DNA of 64,000 bases from Longimicrobium sp. (GTDB lineage Bacteria; Gemmatimonadota; Gemmatimonadetes; Longimicrobiales; Longimicrobiaceae), in contig DASUYB010000108.1 in NCBI GenBank assembly GCA_036377595.1, positions 62,001 through 126,000 on the forward strand, read 5' to 3'. Shown here piece by piece: positions 18,571 to 29,500 of the stretch (position 1 is its first letter; the number at the start of each line of letters is the position of its first letter). Made by a program: the position numbers and the translations under genes. The notes under the pieces are model-generated. The model ran no database searches. It was not told the origin of the DNA and worked only from the letters and a program-made list of their open reading frames with translations.

Positions 18571-21500
18571 CTACCTCGCTACCAGCGCCGCCACCTCTTC
18601 GTCGCTGAGCGCTTCGAGCTCGGCGATGATGGCGTCTTCGATCAGTTCGGACATCCGGGCCACCGTCGGGGCCTCGAAGATGGCGGCCAGGCGCAGGTCC
18701 ACGCGGAACATCACGCGCACCCGCGACACGATCTGCGTGGCCAGCAGCGAGTGCCCGCCCAGCCCGAAGAAGTCGTCGTGGATCCCCACCCGCTCGATCC
18801 CCAGCAGCTCCTGCCAGAGGGCGGCGAGCTTCTCTTCCACCTCGTTGGTCGGCGCGGCGTAGCTCCCGGCGTCCGCGGGCCGCGCGTACAGCGTCCCGGC
18901 GTCCGCGGCCGCGGCGGGCTGCGGCGCGGCGGCCGCGCGCACGCGCTCGTCCAGGTCGGCGGTGGAGACCAGCACCACCGGCTCGGACGCCAGCGCCAGC
19001 ACCCGCTCCAGCGCCGCGGCGATCTCAGATGCGCGGAGTCCGTCGTCGGCTGATTCCTCGTCCCCGATCCACCGATCCCACGCGACGCTGGTCCAGCCGC
19101 GGCGGCCTTTCTCCCGTCGATGCGTCGAGAAGGCGTCGGTCAGCGCGTTGGCGGCGGCGTGGCGCACCCGGCCGACGACGCCCAGCACTCCCGCCAGCGA
19201 CGACTCCACCAGGCAGAAGCCCGGCGTCCGCCTCGCCAGCGCCTCGTCGAGCGCGGCCAGTGTCTGCTCCACCTCCGCGACCTGCGCGGCCCACGTTGCC
19301 GGCTCAGCCTCGGAGACCAGCGCCAGGCCGGCGGCGTCGCCCAGCTCCGGCGAGTAGACCACGCCGTCGATGCGGCCGAACCGCGCCTCCGTCTCGGCCA
19401 CGGCCCGCGCCAGCGACTGCGCGTCGGCGGGATCGGTGGCGATTGCCAGCGTCACCGCTCCGGCGGCTTCCAGCGCGCGCGGGAGATCGGGGGGGATGGA
19501 CGGCGCGGCCAGGGCGATGCGCACGCCGGGCGTGGCGGCCATCACCTCGGCGATGCGCGCGTTGCGGCCCGCCGCGTCGCCGATCAGCAGGTAGGCGCCG
19601 CCTTCGCGGAGCGCGGCCGCGCGCGGGGCGGGGAAGGGCTTGAAGGTGCGCACCCAGCGGTGGCGTCCGCGGTACGCCGTCACGGGATCGTCCGACCCGC
19701 CCACCACGTCGGCCGCCAGCATCGCGGCCAGCTCGCCGCTCTCGGCCGCGGGACGGACGACGTCCACCACGCGGCACGACAGCGACGGGTACTCGCGCGG
19801 GAGCACGGCGCAGGCGCCGTGGATGGCGGCCGCGCGCGGATCGATCTCCTCATCGCCCACCACCTCGTGCGCCGCGGCGGTGACGACGACCAGCTTCGCC
19901 TCACCCAGCGCGTCGGCCAGGAGGAGGAGCGAGCCGAACGCCTCGCCCGGATCGCTGTCCACCGGGCGTGCGTCGACCACCACGTCCGGCTGCAGCTCGT
20001 CGGCGGCGAGCGAATCGACCAGCGCGCGATGGTCGCCGCGCTCGCGGGGGCGCAGGACGCGCAGGTGCCCGTCGCTGGCGAAGTGGTCGCCGGCGCGGGC
20101 GAGAATCAGCTCGTGCCCGGCCTCGCGCAGCGCCGACGCCACCCGCTCGCCGAACGGGCCGGCGGAGAGGACGAGCACGCGCTTCGGCTCCGGCGACGCG
20201 GGCGGCGGGGGCGTGCGCGTCCATGCGGGGACGTACGTCCACTCCGCCGGGTCGGCGCGCCGTCCGACGGAGACGGGCGTGGCGACGGCGTCCGCGGACG
20301 GCGCCTCGATCCAGTAGCGCTGCCGCTCCCACGGGTACGTCGGCAGGCGCACGCGCAGGCGCGATTCATCTCCCCGGAGCGCCGTCCAGTCGGGCGAGGC
20401 GCCGGAGGCCCAGAGCCGGCCCAGCGCCTCGAGCAGGAACGGCGCGTCGGGCTTGCGGTCGTACGCGTAGCGCAGCGAGGGGATCACTGCCGCGGGCGGC
20501 TCGGCGTCGCCCTGGCGCTGGCGGACGAAGGTGGAGAGCGTCTGCCCCGGGCCGACTTCGAGGAGGATGCGCCCCGGCTCCTTCAGCAGCTCGGAGATGC
20601 CGTCCGCGAAGCGCACCGTCCCCAGCATGTGGCGCGTCCAGTACGCCGGGTCGGTGGCCTCCGCGTCGGAGATCCACGTCCCCGTCACGTTCGACAGCAG
20701 GGGGATGGAGGGCGGGCGCAGGCGCGTCTGCGCGATCCGCGCGGCCAGCTGCTCCGCCGCGGGCGCCATCATCGGCGAGTGGAAGGCGTGCGTGGTGGCC
20801 AGCCGCCGCGCCACGATCCCCCTCTCTCCCAAGCGCCGTTCGAGGATGGAGACGCCCTCCTCCGGCCCGGCCGCCACGCACAGCCCCGGCGCGTTGATCG
20901 TCGCGATGGCGACGCCGGCGGGGAGGTGGGGACGGAGCTCGCCGGGCGCGGCGGAGACGGAGAGCATCACGCCGCCGGGGAGCGCCTGGATGATGCGGGC
21001 GCGGTCGGCCACCAGCGCCAGCGCGTCCTCCAGCGGCAGGATCCTGGCGATGCAGGCCGCCGCGTACTCGCCCAGCGAGTGGCCGATCACGGCGGCGGGG
21101 ACGATCCCCCAGCTCATCCACAGCTTCGCCAGCGCGTAGTCGATGACGAAGACGGCGGGCTGCGCGATCTCGGTGTGGTTCAGCCGCTCGGCCGCCGGGT
21201 CGACGGCGGTGTCGCGCCCCAGCATGCGCCGCATGTCGAAGCCGGCGGCGGGCACCGCGTCGGACGGCGCGTCGCCGGGGAACATCACCTCGCGGATGTC
21301 CATCCCCATCAGCGGGCGCAGGATCTCGGCGCAGCGGTCGACCTCGGCGCGGAAGACGGGCTCGGCCGCGTACAGCCCGTGCGCCATCCCCGGGTACTGG
21401 TCGCCCAGCCCGGGGAAGAGGAAGGCGACGGTGCGGCTCTCCCCCTCGACGACACCGCTGATCGTGCGGTCGGGCGCGGCCATGACCGTCGTCGGATCCT

Positions 21501-23040
21501 CGCCCTGGCGGAGGACGACGGCCCGGCGGTGGGCGAACGCCTTCCGCCCCTCGCGCAGCGTGAACGCGACGTCCGCCAGCGGGAGATCGGGATGTTCTCG
21601 GAGATGGTCCGCCAGCCGCGCGGCCGCCGCGTCCACCGCCTCGCGCGAGCGCGCGGAGAGCGTCAGCAGCTGCCACGGGCGCGACGGGCCGGACGGCGCG
21701 CGCGCGGGCGCCTCTTCCAGCACCACGTGCGCGTTCGTCCCGCCGATGCCGAACGAGCTCACCCCGGCGCGCCGCGGCGCCCCGTCCACCGTCTCCCATG
21801 CCCGCGCCTCGCCCGCGGCGACGAAGAAGGGCGAGCCGGCGAAGGCGATCGCCGGGTTGGGAGATTCGAAGTGCACGGTGGGCGGGATCTCCCGGTGCTC
21901 CAGCGCCAGCACGGTCTTGATGAAGCCCGCGATCCCCGCCGCCGTGTCGAGGTGGCCGACGTTGGTCTTCACCGCGCCCACCGCGCAGTAGCCGGCGCGG
22001 TCGGTGTGGGCGCGGAAGGCACGCGTCAGCGCGGCGATCTCCAGCGTGTCGCCCAGGTCGGTGCCGCTCCCGTGCGCCTCGACGTAGGTGACGGTGTCCG
22101 CGTCCACGTCCGCGGCGGCCAGCGCCTCGCCGATGACGGCGGCCTGGCCTTCGACGCCGGGCGCGGTATAGGCCACTTTCGCCGCGCCGTCGTTGTTCAC
22201 CGCGCTGCCGCGGATCACCGCGCGGATGGGGTCGCCGTCGCGCAGCGCGTCGGCCAGGCGCTTGAGGACGACGACGCCCACGCCGCTCCCCGAGAGCGTC
22301 CCCGCGGACCGGGCGTCGAAGGCGCGGCAGTGCCCGTCGGGCGAGGTGATGCTGCCGGGGGCGTGCAGGTAGCCGGTGTCCTGCGGCACCAGCACGGTGG
22401 CGCCGCCCGCCAGCGCCACCTCGCACTCGCCGGAGAGCAGGCTCTGCACGGCCAGGTGGACGGCGACAAGGGCGGTGGAGCAGGCCGTCTGCACGTTCAG
22501 ACTGGGGCCGCGCAGGTCGAGCTTGTACGAGGCGCGGGTGGCCAGGAAATCCTTGCCGCTGGCCAGGTGCGCCCCGAACGCGCCGACGGACGCCAGCAGC
22601 GCGGGGTTGCCCATCACGTGGCGCTCGGCGTAGCCGCTCTGGCCGGCGCCGGCGTACACGCCCACGCGCCCGCCGCTGCCGGGGACGTGGCCGGCGTCTT
22701 CGAGTGCCTCCCAGGCGCACTCCAGGAAGAGGCGGTGCCCCGGCTCCAGCATCTCGGCCTCGCGCGGGCTGTAGCCGAAGAAGCCGGCGTCGAAGTGCTG
22801 CACGTCGCGCAGGCGCCCGATGGAGCGCACGTAGCCGGGGTCGGCCAGCTCGCTCTCGGGGATGCCGGCCGCGCGCAGCTCGTCCGCGCTGAAGTGGGTG
22901 ATGGACTCCACTCCCTCGCGCAGGTTGCGCCAGAACGCCTCCAGGTCGCTCGCGCCCGGAAAGCGCCCCGCCATCCCGATCACGGCCACGTCGAAGTCGC
23001 GGCTGCGCTCGTGCTCCATCCCGTATTCCGCCTCGCTCAT
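18571..23040 (-). CDS. Type I polyketide synthase module, KS-AT-inactive KR-PCP
   Basis: Using ATG 23040 (an in-frame TTG at 23061 is the alternative) the protein has 1489 residues. The ketosynthase has TACSTA (Cys187), EAHGSGTDLGD (His323) and TNVGHL (His363). The acyltransferase has GHSLGE (Ser655) and HAFHS (751-755), the signature of malonyl-CoA selection. The ketoreductase region looks dead. The NADPH loop reads YLLIGDAAGRN instead of a TGGxGGxG motif, and the catalytic Tyr in the GxxxYAAAN block is His1294 (VRHAAAN). The C-terminal carrier has GGHSL (Ser1431) and is PCP-like, and the tail LSDEEVAALV resembles that of the loading NRPS. Predicted role: one malonate extension left as a beta-keto unit between NRPS modules. 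A 496-base gap rich in hairpin repeats separates it from the upstream NRPS gene. Confidence 0.92.
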   Translation of the reverse strand: MSEAEYGMEHERSRDFDVAVIGMAGRFPGASDLEAFWRNLREGVESITHFSADELRAAGIPESELADPGYVRSIGRLRDVQHFDAGFFGYSPREAEMLEPGHRLFLECAWEALEDAGHVPGSGGRVGVYAGAGQSGYAERHVMGNPALLASVGAFGAHLASGKDFLATRASYKLDLRGPSLNVQTACSTALVAVHLAVQSLLSGECEVALAGGATVLVPQDTGYLHAPGSITSPDGHCRAFDARSAGTLSGSGVGVVVLKRLADALRDGDPIRAVIRGSAVNNDGAAKVAYTAPGVEGQAAVIGEALAAADVDADTVTYVEAHGSGTDLGDTLEIAALTRAFRAHTDRAGYCAVGAVKTNVGHLDTAAGIAGFIKTVLALEHREIPPTVHFESPNPAIAFAGSPFFVAAGEARAWETVDGAPRRAGVSSFGIGGTNAHVVLEEAPARAPSGPSRPWQLLTLSARSREAVDAAAARLADHLREHPDLPLADVAFTLREGRKAFAHRRAVVLRQGEDPTTVMAAPDRTISGVVEGESRTVAFLFPGLGDQYPGMAHGLYAAEPVFRAEVDRCAEILRPLMGMDIREVMFPGDAPSDAVPAAGFDMRRMLGRDTAVDPAAERLNHTEIAQPAVFVIDYALAKLWMSWGIVPAAVIGHSLGEYAAACIARILPLEDALALVADRARIIQALPGGVMLSVSAAPGELRPHLPAGVAIATINAPGLCVAAGPEEGVSILERRLGERGIVARRLATTHAFHSPMMAPAAEQLAARIAQTRLRPPSIPLLSNVTGTWISDAEATDPAYWTRHMLGTVRFADGISELLKEPGRILLEVGPGQTLSTFVRQRQGDAEPPAAVIPSLRYAYDRKPDAPFLLEALGRLWASGASPDWTALRGDESRLRVRLPTYPWERQRYWIEAPSADAVATPVSVGRRADPAEWTYVPAWTRTPPPPASPEPKRVLVLSAGPFGERVASALREAGHELILARAGDHFASDGHLRVLRPRERGDHRALVDSLAADELQPDVVVDARPVDSDPGEAFGSLLLLADALGEAKLVVVTAAAHEVVGDEEIDPRAAAIHGACAVLPREYPSLSCRVVDVVRPAAESGELAAMLAADVVGGSDDPVTAYRGRHRWVRTFKPFPAPRAAALREGGAYLLIGDAAGRNARIAEVMAATPGVRIALAAPSIPPDLPRALEAAGAVTLAIATDPADAQSLARAVAETEARFGRIDGVVYSPELGDAAGLALVSEAEPATWAAQVAEVEQTLAALDEALARRTPGFCLVESSLAGVLGVVGRVRHAAANALTDAFSTHRREKGRRGWTSVAWDRWIGDEESADDGLRASEIAAALERVLALASEPVVLVSTADLDERVRAAAAPQPAAAADAGTLYARPADAGSYAAPTNEVEEKLAALWQELLGIERVGIHDDFFGLGGHSLLATQIVSRVRVMFRVDLRLAAIFEAPTVARMSELIEDAIIAELEALSDEEVAALVAR

Positions 23041-23536
23041 CGCGCTGTTCTCGTTATCCAAGAGTCAGTCGTGTCGTTCGGTGACTACCATCCCCGCGAG
23101 ACTCTCCCCCTCCGCTTGACCCTCCCCGGAGACCCTCCCCCCGCGGCTGGGGCCGCGTACCCCCTCCCGATAACGGGAGGGGGTAACTTCGAGCGCGCCG
23201 CCGCAGCCCACGGCACACTCAGAAAGTCCGGTGCGACGCGATCGTGGCGGCAGGTCCCGCTCTCCACGCCACCGCCACCGCCGCGCTGAGTTCTCCCCTC
23301 CCCTGCGCAGCGGGGGAGGGGCCGGGGGAGGGGGCCATCCCGCGGCCACACAAACCCACGCCACCAGCGCAGATGTCCTCCCCCCTACCTCTCCCGGGAC
23401 GGGAGAGGTGGCGAGCCTAAGCGAGCCGGAGAGGGCGCGATGCCGCGCCCTGCTCCACACTCAGCACTGGGCACTGGGCACTGGGCACTGGGCACTCAGC
23501 ACTGGGCACTCAGCACTGGGCACTGGGCCCTAGGCC
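23041..23536. other. Repeat-rich gap between NRPS and PKS genes
   Basis: I see no gene here. Bases 23100-23430 hold several GC-rich inverted repeats of CCCTCCCC/GGGGAGGG type, such as CCCCCTCCCGATAACGGGAG and CTCTCCCGGGACGGGAGAG. Bases 23455-23533 are an array of GCACTGG/GCACTCA heptamers that begins right after the upstream gene's TAG stop. I found no convincing promoter. Confidence 0.7.
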
Positions 23537-26500
23537 CTATCTCCGCCTCAACCTTCCCATCATCTCCCGCCGTCCCGACCCACGCTCGGCGCTCTCACCC
23601 GCCTTCGCCTCGGCCTTCGCGTCCGGCTTCGTCTCGCCCGCGGCCGTGGTCGCGGCGGCGGACGCGAGGTGCGCGGCGAGCGAGCGCACGGTGGGGTAGA
23701 GGAACAGCTCCACCGGCGTCACCTCCACGCCCAGTGCCGCCCGCAGCCGCTCGATCATCCGCCCCACCACCAGCGAGTGGCCGCCGATCTCGAAGAAGTT
23801 GTCGTCCATCCCCACGCCCGAGATCTCCAGCACCTCCTCCCACACCCGCGCGATGGCGCGCTCGGACACGGTCGCGGGCTCGGCGCGCTCCTCGCGCGCG
23901 GCCTCGGCGGGCTCGTGCTCGGCCAGGCTCAAGCGGTCCACCTTTCCGTTGGGCGAGAGCGGGAGCCGCTCCAGCGCGGTGAAGGCGGCGGGCACCATGT
24001 AGTCCGGCAGCCGCTCCTTCAGGAACGCGCGCAGCTCGGCCGCCCCCGGCGCCACCTCCCCGGCCGCGCTGACCACGAACGCCGCCAGCCGCACGTCCGC
24101 GCCCTCGCCGCGCACGACGACGGCGGCTTCCTGCAGCGCGGGGTGCTCGGCCAGCACGGCCTCGATCTCCCCCGTCTCCACGCGGTGGCCGCGGATCTTC
24201 ACCTGGTGGTCGAGGCGGCCGAGGTAGTCCAGGTTGCCGTCGGCGCGCCAGCGCACCCGGTCGCCCACGCGGTACATCCGCGATCCCGGCGGGCCGAAGG
24301 GGCAGGGGACGAAGCGCTCGGCCGTCAGCGCCGGACGCCGGTGGTAGCCGCGCGACAGCCCCTCGCCCGACAGGTACAGCTCGCCGGGGACGCCCACCGG
24401 CACCGTGCGCAGCGCCGCGTCCACCACCCACGCCCGCGTGTTGGCGACCGGCCGCCCGATCCACACCCGCTCGCCGTCGCGCTCGACGACGGAGTACGTC
24501 GAATACGTCGTGTCCTCCGTCGGTCCGTAGAGGTTGACCACGCGCTCGACCGTCCCCGTGTCGAGGAGCCCCTGCGCCAGCGCGTTGGGGAGCGCCTCGC
24601 CGCCCAGGTTGAGGACGCGCACGGAGGGGGGGATGGCGCCGGTGCGAAGCAGCTCGGCGGCGGCGCTGGGGGCCATGCTGGCCAGCACCGGCGCCTCGCC
24701 CGGCGGGATCCCGTCCACCGCCAGCGCGTTGCGGACGAGGATCAGGCGCCCGCCCCAGCACAGCGTGCCGAAGATCTCGGCGATGGAGACGTCGAAGGAG
24801 ACGGAGGTGGAGCCCAGCACCGCGCGCCGCTCCTCGTCCGACACGTGCTCCTTCAGCCAGTGCAGCAGGGTGACGGTGCTGCGGTGCTCGATCTGCACCC
24901 CCTTCGGCCGCCCCGTCGATCCGGAGGTGTAGATGGTGTACGCCGTGTTCTCGGGATGGACGGCGACGCGCGGCCGGTCGCCCGGCTCCGCGGATTCGAT
25001 CTCCGCCCAGTCCGCATCCACCCGGATCACTGTCCCGGAGATGGCGGGAAGGCGCTCCGCCAGGCGCGCGTGCGTGAGCAGCACGGGCGCCCCCGAGTCC
25101 TCCAGCATCCAGGCGATGCGCTCGGCCGGGTATGCGGGGTCGACGGGGACGTAGCCGCCGCCCGCCTTCAGCACGGCCAGCAGCGCGACGACCAGCTCCG
25201 GCGTGCGCTCCATGCAGACGGCGACGCGTGCTTCCGGCCCGATCCCCAGCCGCACCAGGCGGTGCGCCAGCCGGTTCGCGCGCTCGTCCAGCGCGCGGTA
25301 GGTGAGCGCCCCGTCCGCATGGGAGACGGCGATCGCATCCGGCGTCGCGTCTACGGCGCCTTCGAACAGGTGGGGGATGGTGATGCCGCGCGGGTAGTCG
25401 GCCTCCGTGCGGTTCCATGCGACGGTGACGAGCGCCTCTTCCTCCGGCGGCATCAGCGGCAGCTCGGAGATGCGCTGCTCGGGGTCGCCGGCGGCGGCGG
25501 CGAGCAGGATGCCGAAGTGCGCCGCCATCCGCTCGATCGAATCCGCGTCCCACAGGTCCGACGCGTACTGGAAGACGCCGTGCAGGCTCCCCTCGTGCTC
25601 GGCCACGGCGAGGACGAGATCGACCTTCGTCGTTCCCGTATCTCCCTCTCCCGCCTCCACCTGCAGCCCCGGCAGCACCGGTGCGCCGGACGACTGGGCG
25701 TGCATCGAGAAGATCACCTGGAAGAGCGGGTGCCGGGTGAGGCTGCGCTCGATCTTCAGCTCCTCCACCAGCCGCTCGAACGGCACCTCCTGGTGCGCGT
25801 AGGCGTCGAGCGTGGTCTCGCGCACGCGCCCCAGCATCTGCGCGAAGGTCGGGTCGCCGGACAGGTCGGCCCGCAGCGCCAGCGTGTTGAGGAAGACGCC
25901 GATCAGCGGTTCGGTCTGCTCGGGCGTGCGCCCGGCGACGGGCGAGCCGACGACGACGTCGTCCGTCCCCGACCAGCGGTGGAGGACGGCGTCGAAGGCC
26001 GCGAGCAGCACCATGAACGGCGTGGCGCCGCTCCGGCGCGCCAGCGCGGTGGCCGCCTCCCACGTCGCGCGCGGGAGGGAGAAGGCGTGCGTGGCGCCGC
26101 GGAAGCTCTGCACCGCCGGGTGCGGCCGGTCGGTCGGCAGCGCGAGCGTCGCCGCGCCGTCCAGCGCGCCGCGCCAGTACGCCATCTCCCGCTCCAGCGC
26201 CGGCCCGTCCAGCCGCTCGCGCTGCCAGACGGCGTAGTCGGCGTACTGCACGGGGAGCGGCGGTAGCCCCGCGTCGCGCCCCTCGATCTCCCCCGCGTAG
26301 AGCGCGGAGAGCTCGCGGTAGAGGACGCCGAGCGACCACGCATCGACCACGACGTGATGCAGGGTGAGCAGGAGCAGGTGCTCGTCGCCGGCCAGCCGCA
26401 GCAGCCGCGCGCGCAGGAGCGGCCCCGCCGCCAGGTCGAACGGCGCGCGCGACTCGTCGTCGGAGATGGCCTTCGCCCGCGCCTCGCGCTCCACCTCGTC

Positions 26501-29500
26501 GAACGAGGAGAGATCGACGACGGGGAGGGGGATGGAGAGCGCAGGGAGGATCTCCTGCACCGGCCCGCCGTCGCCCGTGGGGAAGACGGTGCGCAGCGCC
26601 TCGTGCCGCGCAACCACGCCGTCGAGCGCGCGGCGGAGCGCGTCCGCGTCCAGCTCGCCGCGCAGGCGCAGGACGACGGGGACGTTGTACGCGGCCGGCG
26701 CGGCGCCCAGCGTCTCCAGGAACCAGAAGCGCTGCTGCGCGAACGAGAGCGGGATGGTGCGCCCGCGGCCGGCGGGGACGAGCGGCGGCACGCGGTGCTC
26801 CTCGCCCGCGCGGGCGGCCACGGCGCGCTCCGCCAGCCCCGCGACGGTGGGCGCCTCGAACAGCGCGCGCAGCGGCAGGTCGATGCCGAACGCCTCGCGG
26901 ATGCGGGCGATGACCTGCGTGGCGCGCAGCGAGTGCCCGCCCAGCGCGAAGAAATCGTCGTGCACCCCGGCGTAGACGCCGAGCACGCGCTCCCACACCG
27001 CGGCGATGACCTCCTCGGCCGGGGTGCGCGGCGGCACCTTGCCGGCGGCCAGCGCGGCCGGATCGGGCTCGGGGAGCGAGCGGCGGTCCACCTTGCCGCT
27101 GGGCGTGAGCGGCATCCGCTCCAGCACCACCCACGCGGCCGGCACCATGTACTCGGGGAGATGCGCCGCCACGTGCGTCCGCAGCTCCGCGTGCGTCGGC
27201 GCCGCGCCGTCGACGGGGACCACGTAGCCGACCAGCCGCCGCTCGGCACCCTCGCCGCGCGCGGCCACGGCGGCCTGCTTGACGGACGAATGCGTACCGA
27301 GCACGGCCTCCACCTCGCCCGGCTCCACGCGGAAGCCGCGGATCTTCACCTGGAAGTCGGTGCGGCCGACGTACTCGAGTGCGAAAGTGCGAGAGTGCGA
27401 AGGTGCGAAAGTGGTTTCGTCGCGCGATGAGTCGCTTTCGCACTCTCGCACTCTCGCACTTTCGCACATCCATCTCACCCGGTCGCCCGTGCGGTACAGT
27501 CGCGCGCCGGGGAGAGCGGAGAACGGGTCGGGGACGAACTTCTCCGCGGTGAGCGCGGGGCGGCCGAGGTAGCCGCGCGCCAGGCAGTCGCCGCCCGCGA
27601 ACAGCTCGCCGGGGACGCCGAGCGGCACGGGCTCCATCCGCGCGTCCAGCACGTACAGCCGCGTATTGGCGATGGGCGCGCCGATCGGCGGCAGCGCGGG
27701 CCAATCTCCCGCATCCCCCGCCACCACGTGGGCGGAGACGACGTGCGTCTCCGACGGGCCGTACTGGTTCTCCAGCGCGGCCTGCGGGTTCGCGCGGAAG
27801 AAGGCGCGCAGCTGCGGCGTCGATCGCAGCGCCTCGCCCGCGGTGATCACCTCGCGCAGGTGGGGGAGATGTGCCGAATCTCCCGCCGTTTCCGCGAGAT
27901 TCTGGAGCGCCGCGAAGGGGAGGAAGAGCCGCTCGATCCGCTCGTCGCGGAGATGGGCGATGAGGCGCTCGGCGTCGCGCCGGGTCTCGTCATCGATCAG
28001 CACGAGCGTGCCGCCCGCCGCCCAGGTGCTGAAGATCTCCTGGAACGAGACGTCGAAGGAGAGGGACGCGAATTGCAGCGTGCGCGCGGGCGCGTCATCC
28101 CCCCACCGGTCGATCTGCCAGCGCACCATGTTCGCCAGCGCGCGGTGCGGCAGCGCGGCACCCTTCGGCTTCCCCGTCGACCCCGAGGTGTAGAGCACGT
28201 AGCCCAGCTGCCCGGGGTCGATGGAGATGGAGGGAGATGCGGACGATTCGCGGGAGATGGCGTCCGCCTCCGCGTCCAGCCGCACGACGGTCGTCCCCGC
28301 CACCGACGGCAGCCGCGCGGCCACGTCCGAGGTGGTGATGACGACGGAGGCGCGGCTGTCTTCCAGCATGTACGCCACGCGGTCGGCGGGATAGTTGGGA
28401 TCGACCGCGACGTACGCCCCGCCCGCCTTCAGCACCGCGAGGACGGCGATCGGCATCTCCAGCGACCGCTCCAGGCAGATCGCCACCCGCGCGTCCGCCC
28501 TCACGCCGAGGCCGATCAGCCGGTGCGCGAGGCGGTTCGCGCGCGACTCCGTCTCCGCGTACGTCAGCGTCTCTCCGCCGAACTCCAGCGCGGCGACGTC
28601 CGGCGCGCGCGCCGCCCGCGCCGCCACCATCTCCACCACGCTCGTGGAGATGAATTCCGGGCGGTCGGTGGCGTTGAAGGCGGAGACGACCTGCGCCCGC
28701 TCGTCCGCGGAGATGATCGGGAGCGCGGAGACGGGCGCGCCGGGAGACGTCGCCGCCGCGCGGAGGAGCGCGTCCAGGTGCCCGGCCAGCCGCGCGATCG
28801 TGTCTTCGTCCCACAGCGCCGTCGCGTACTCCGCCCATCCCCCGAAGCCGTCCTCCGTCTCCCACAGGCCGACGGTGAGGTCGAAGCGCGACGTCGCCAG
28901 GTCGGGCGCGGTCAGGCGCACCTCCGCGCCCGCCAGCTCGACGTCGCCCTCGGCGGCGTTCTGCAGCGTCAGCATCACCTGGAAGAGCGGCGAGTGGCTC
29001 AGCGAGCGCTCCACCCCCAGCGCGTCCACCAGCTTCTCGAACGGCACGTCCTGGTGGGCGAAGGCGTCCACCGTCGTCGCTCGCACCCGCGCCAGCAGCT
29101 CGCCGAACGGCGGGTCGCCCGCGAGGTCGGCGCGCAGGGGGAGCGTGTTGCCGAAGAAGCCGATCAGCTCCTCCAGCTCCGCGCGCCCGCGGCTGGCCAC
29201 CGGCGTGCCCACCACCACGTCGTCCTGCCCCGACCAGCGGTGCAGCACGGCGGCGAAGGCGGCCAGCAGCACCATGAACGGCGTCGCCCCCTCGCCCGCC
29301 CGCGCGGCGAGCGTCCGCACCGCATCGCCCGCCTCGGCGGAGAGCTCGAAGCGGTACGCGGCGCCGGCCAGGTCCTGCACGGCCGGGCGCGGGCGGTCGG
29401 TCGGGAGATCGAGCGTGGCCGGCGCGCCGCGCAGCCGCTCGCGCCAGAAGGCCAGCTGCCGCTCCAGCTCGTCGCCCACCAGCCATCCGCGCTGCCACGC

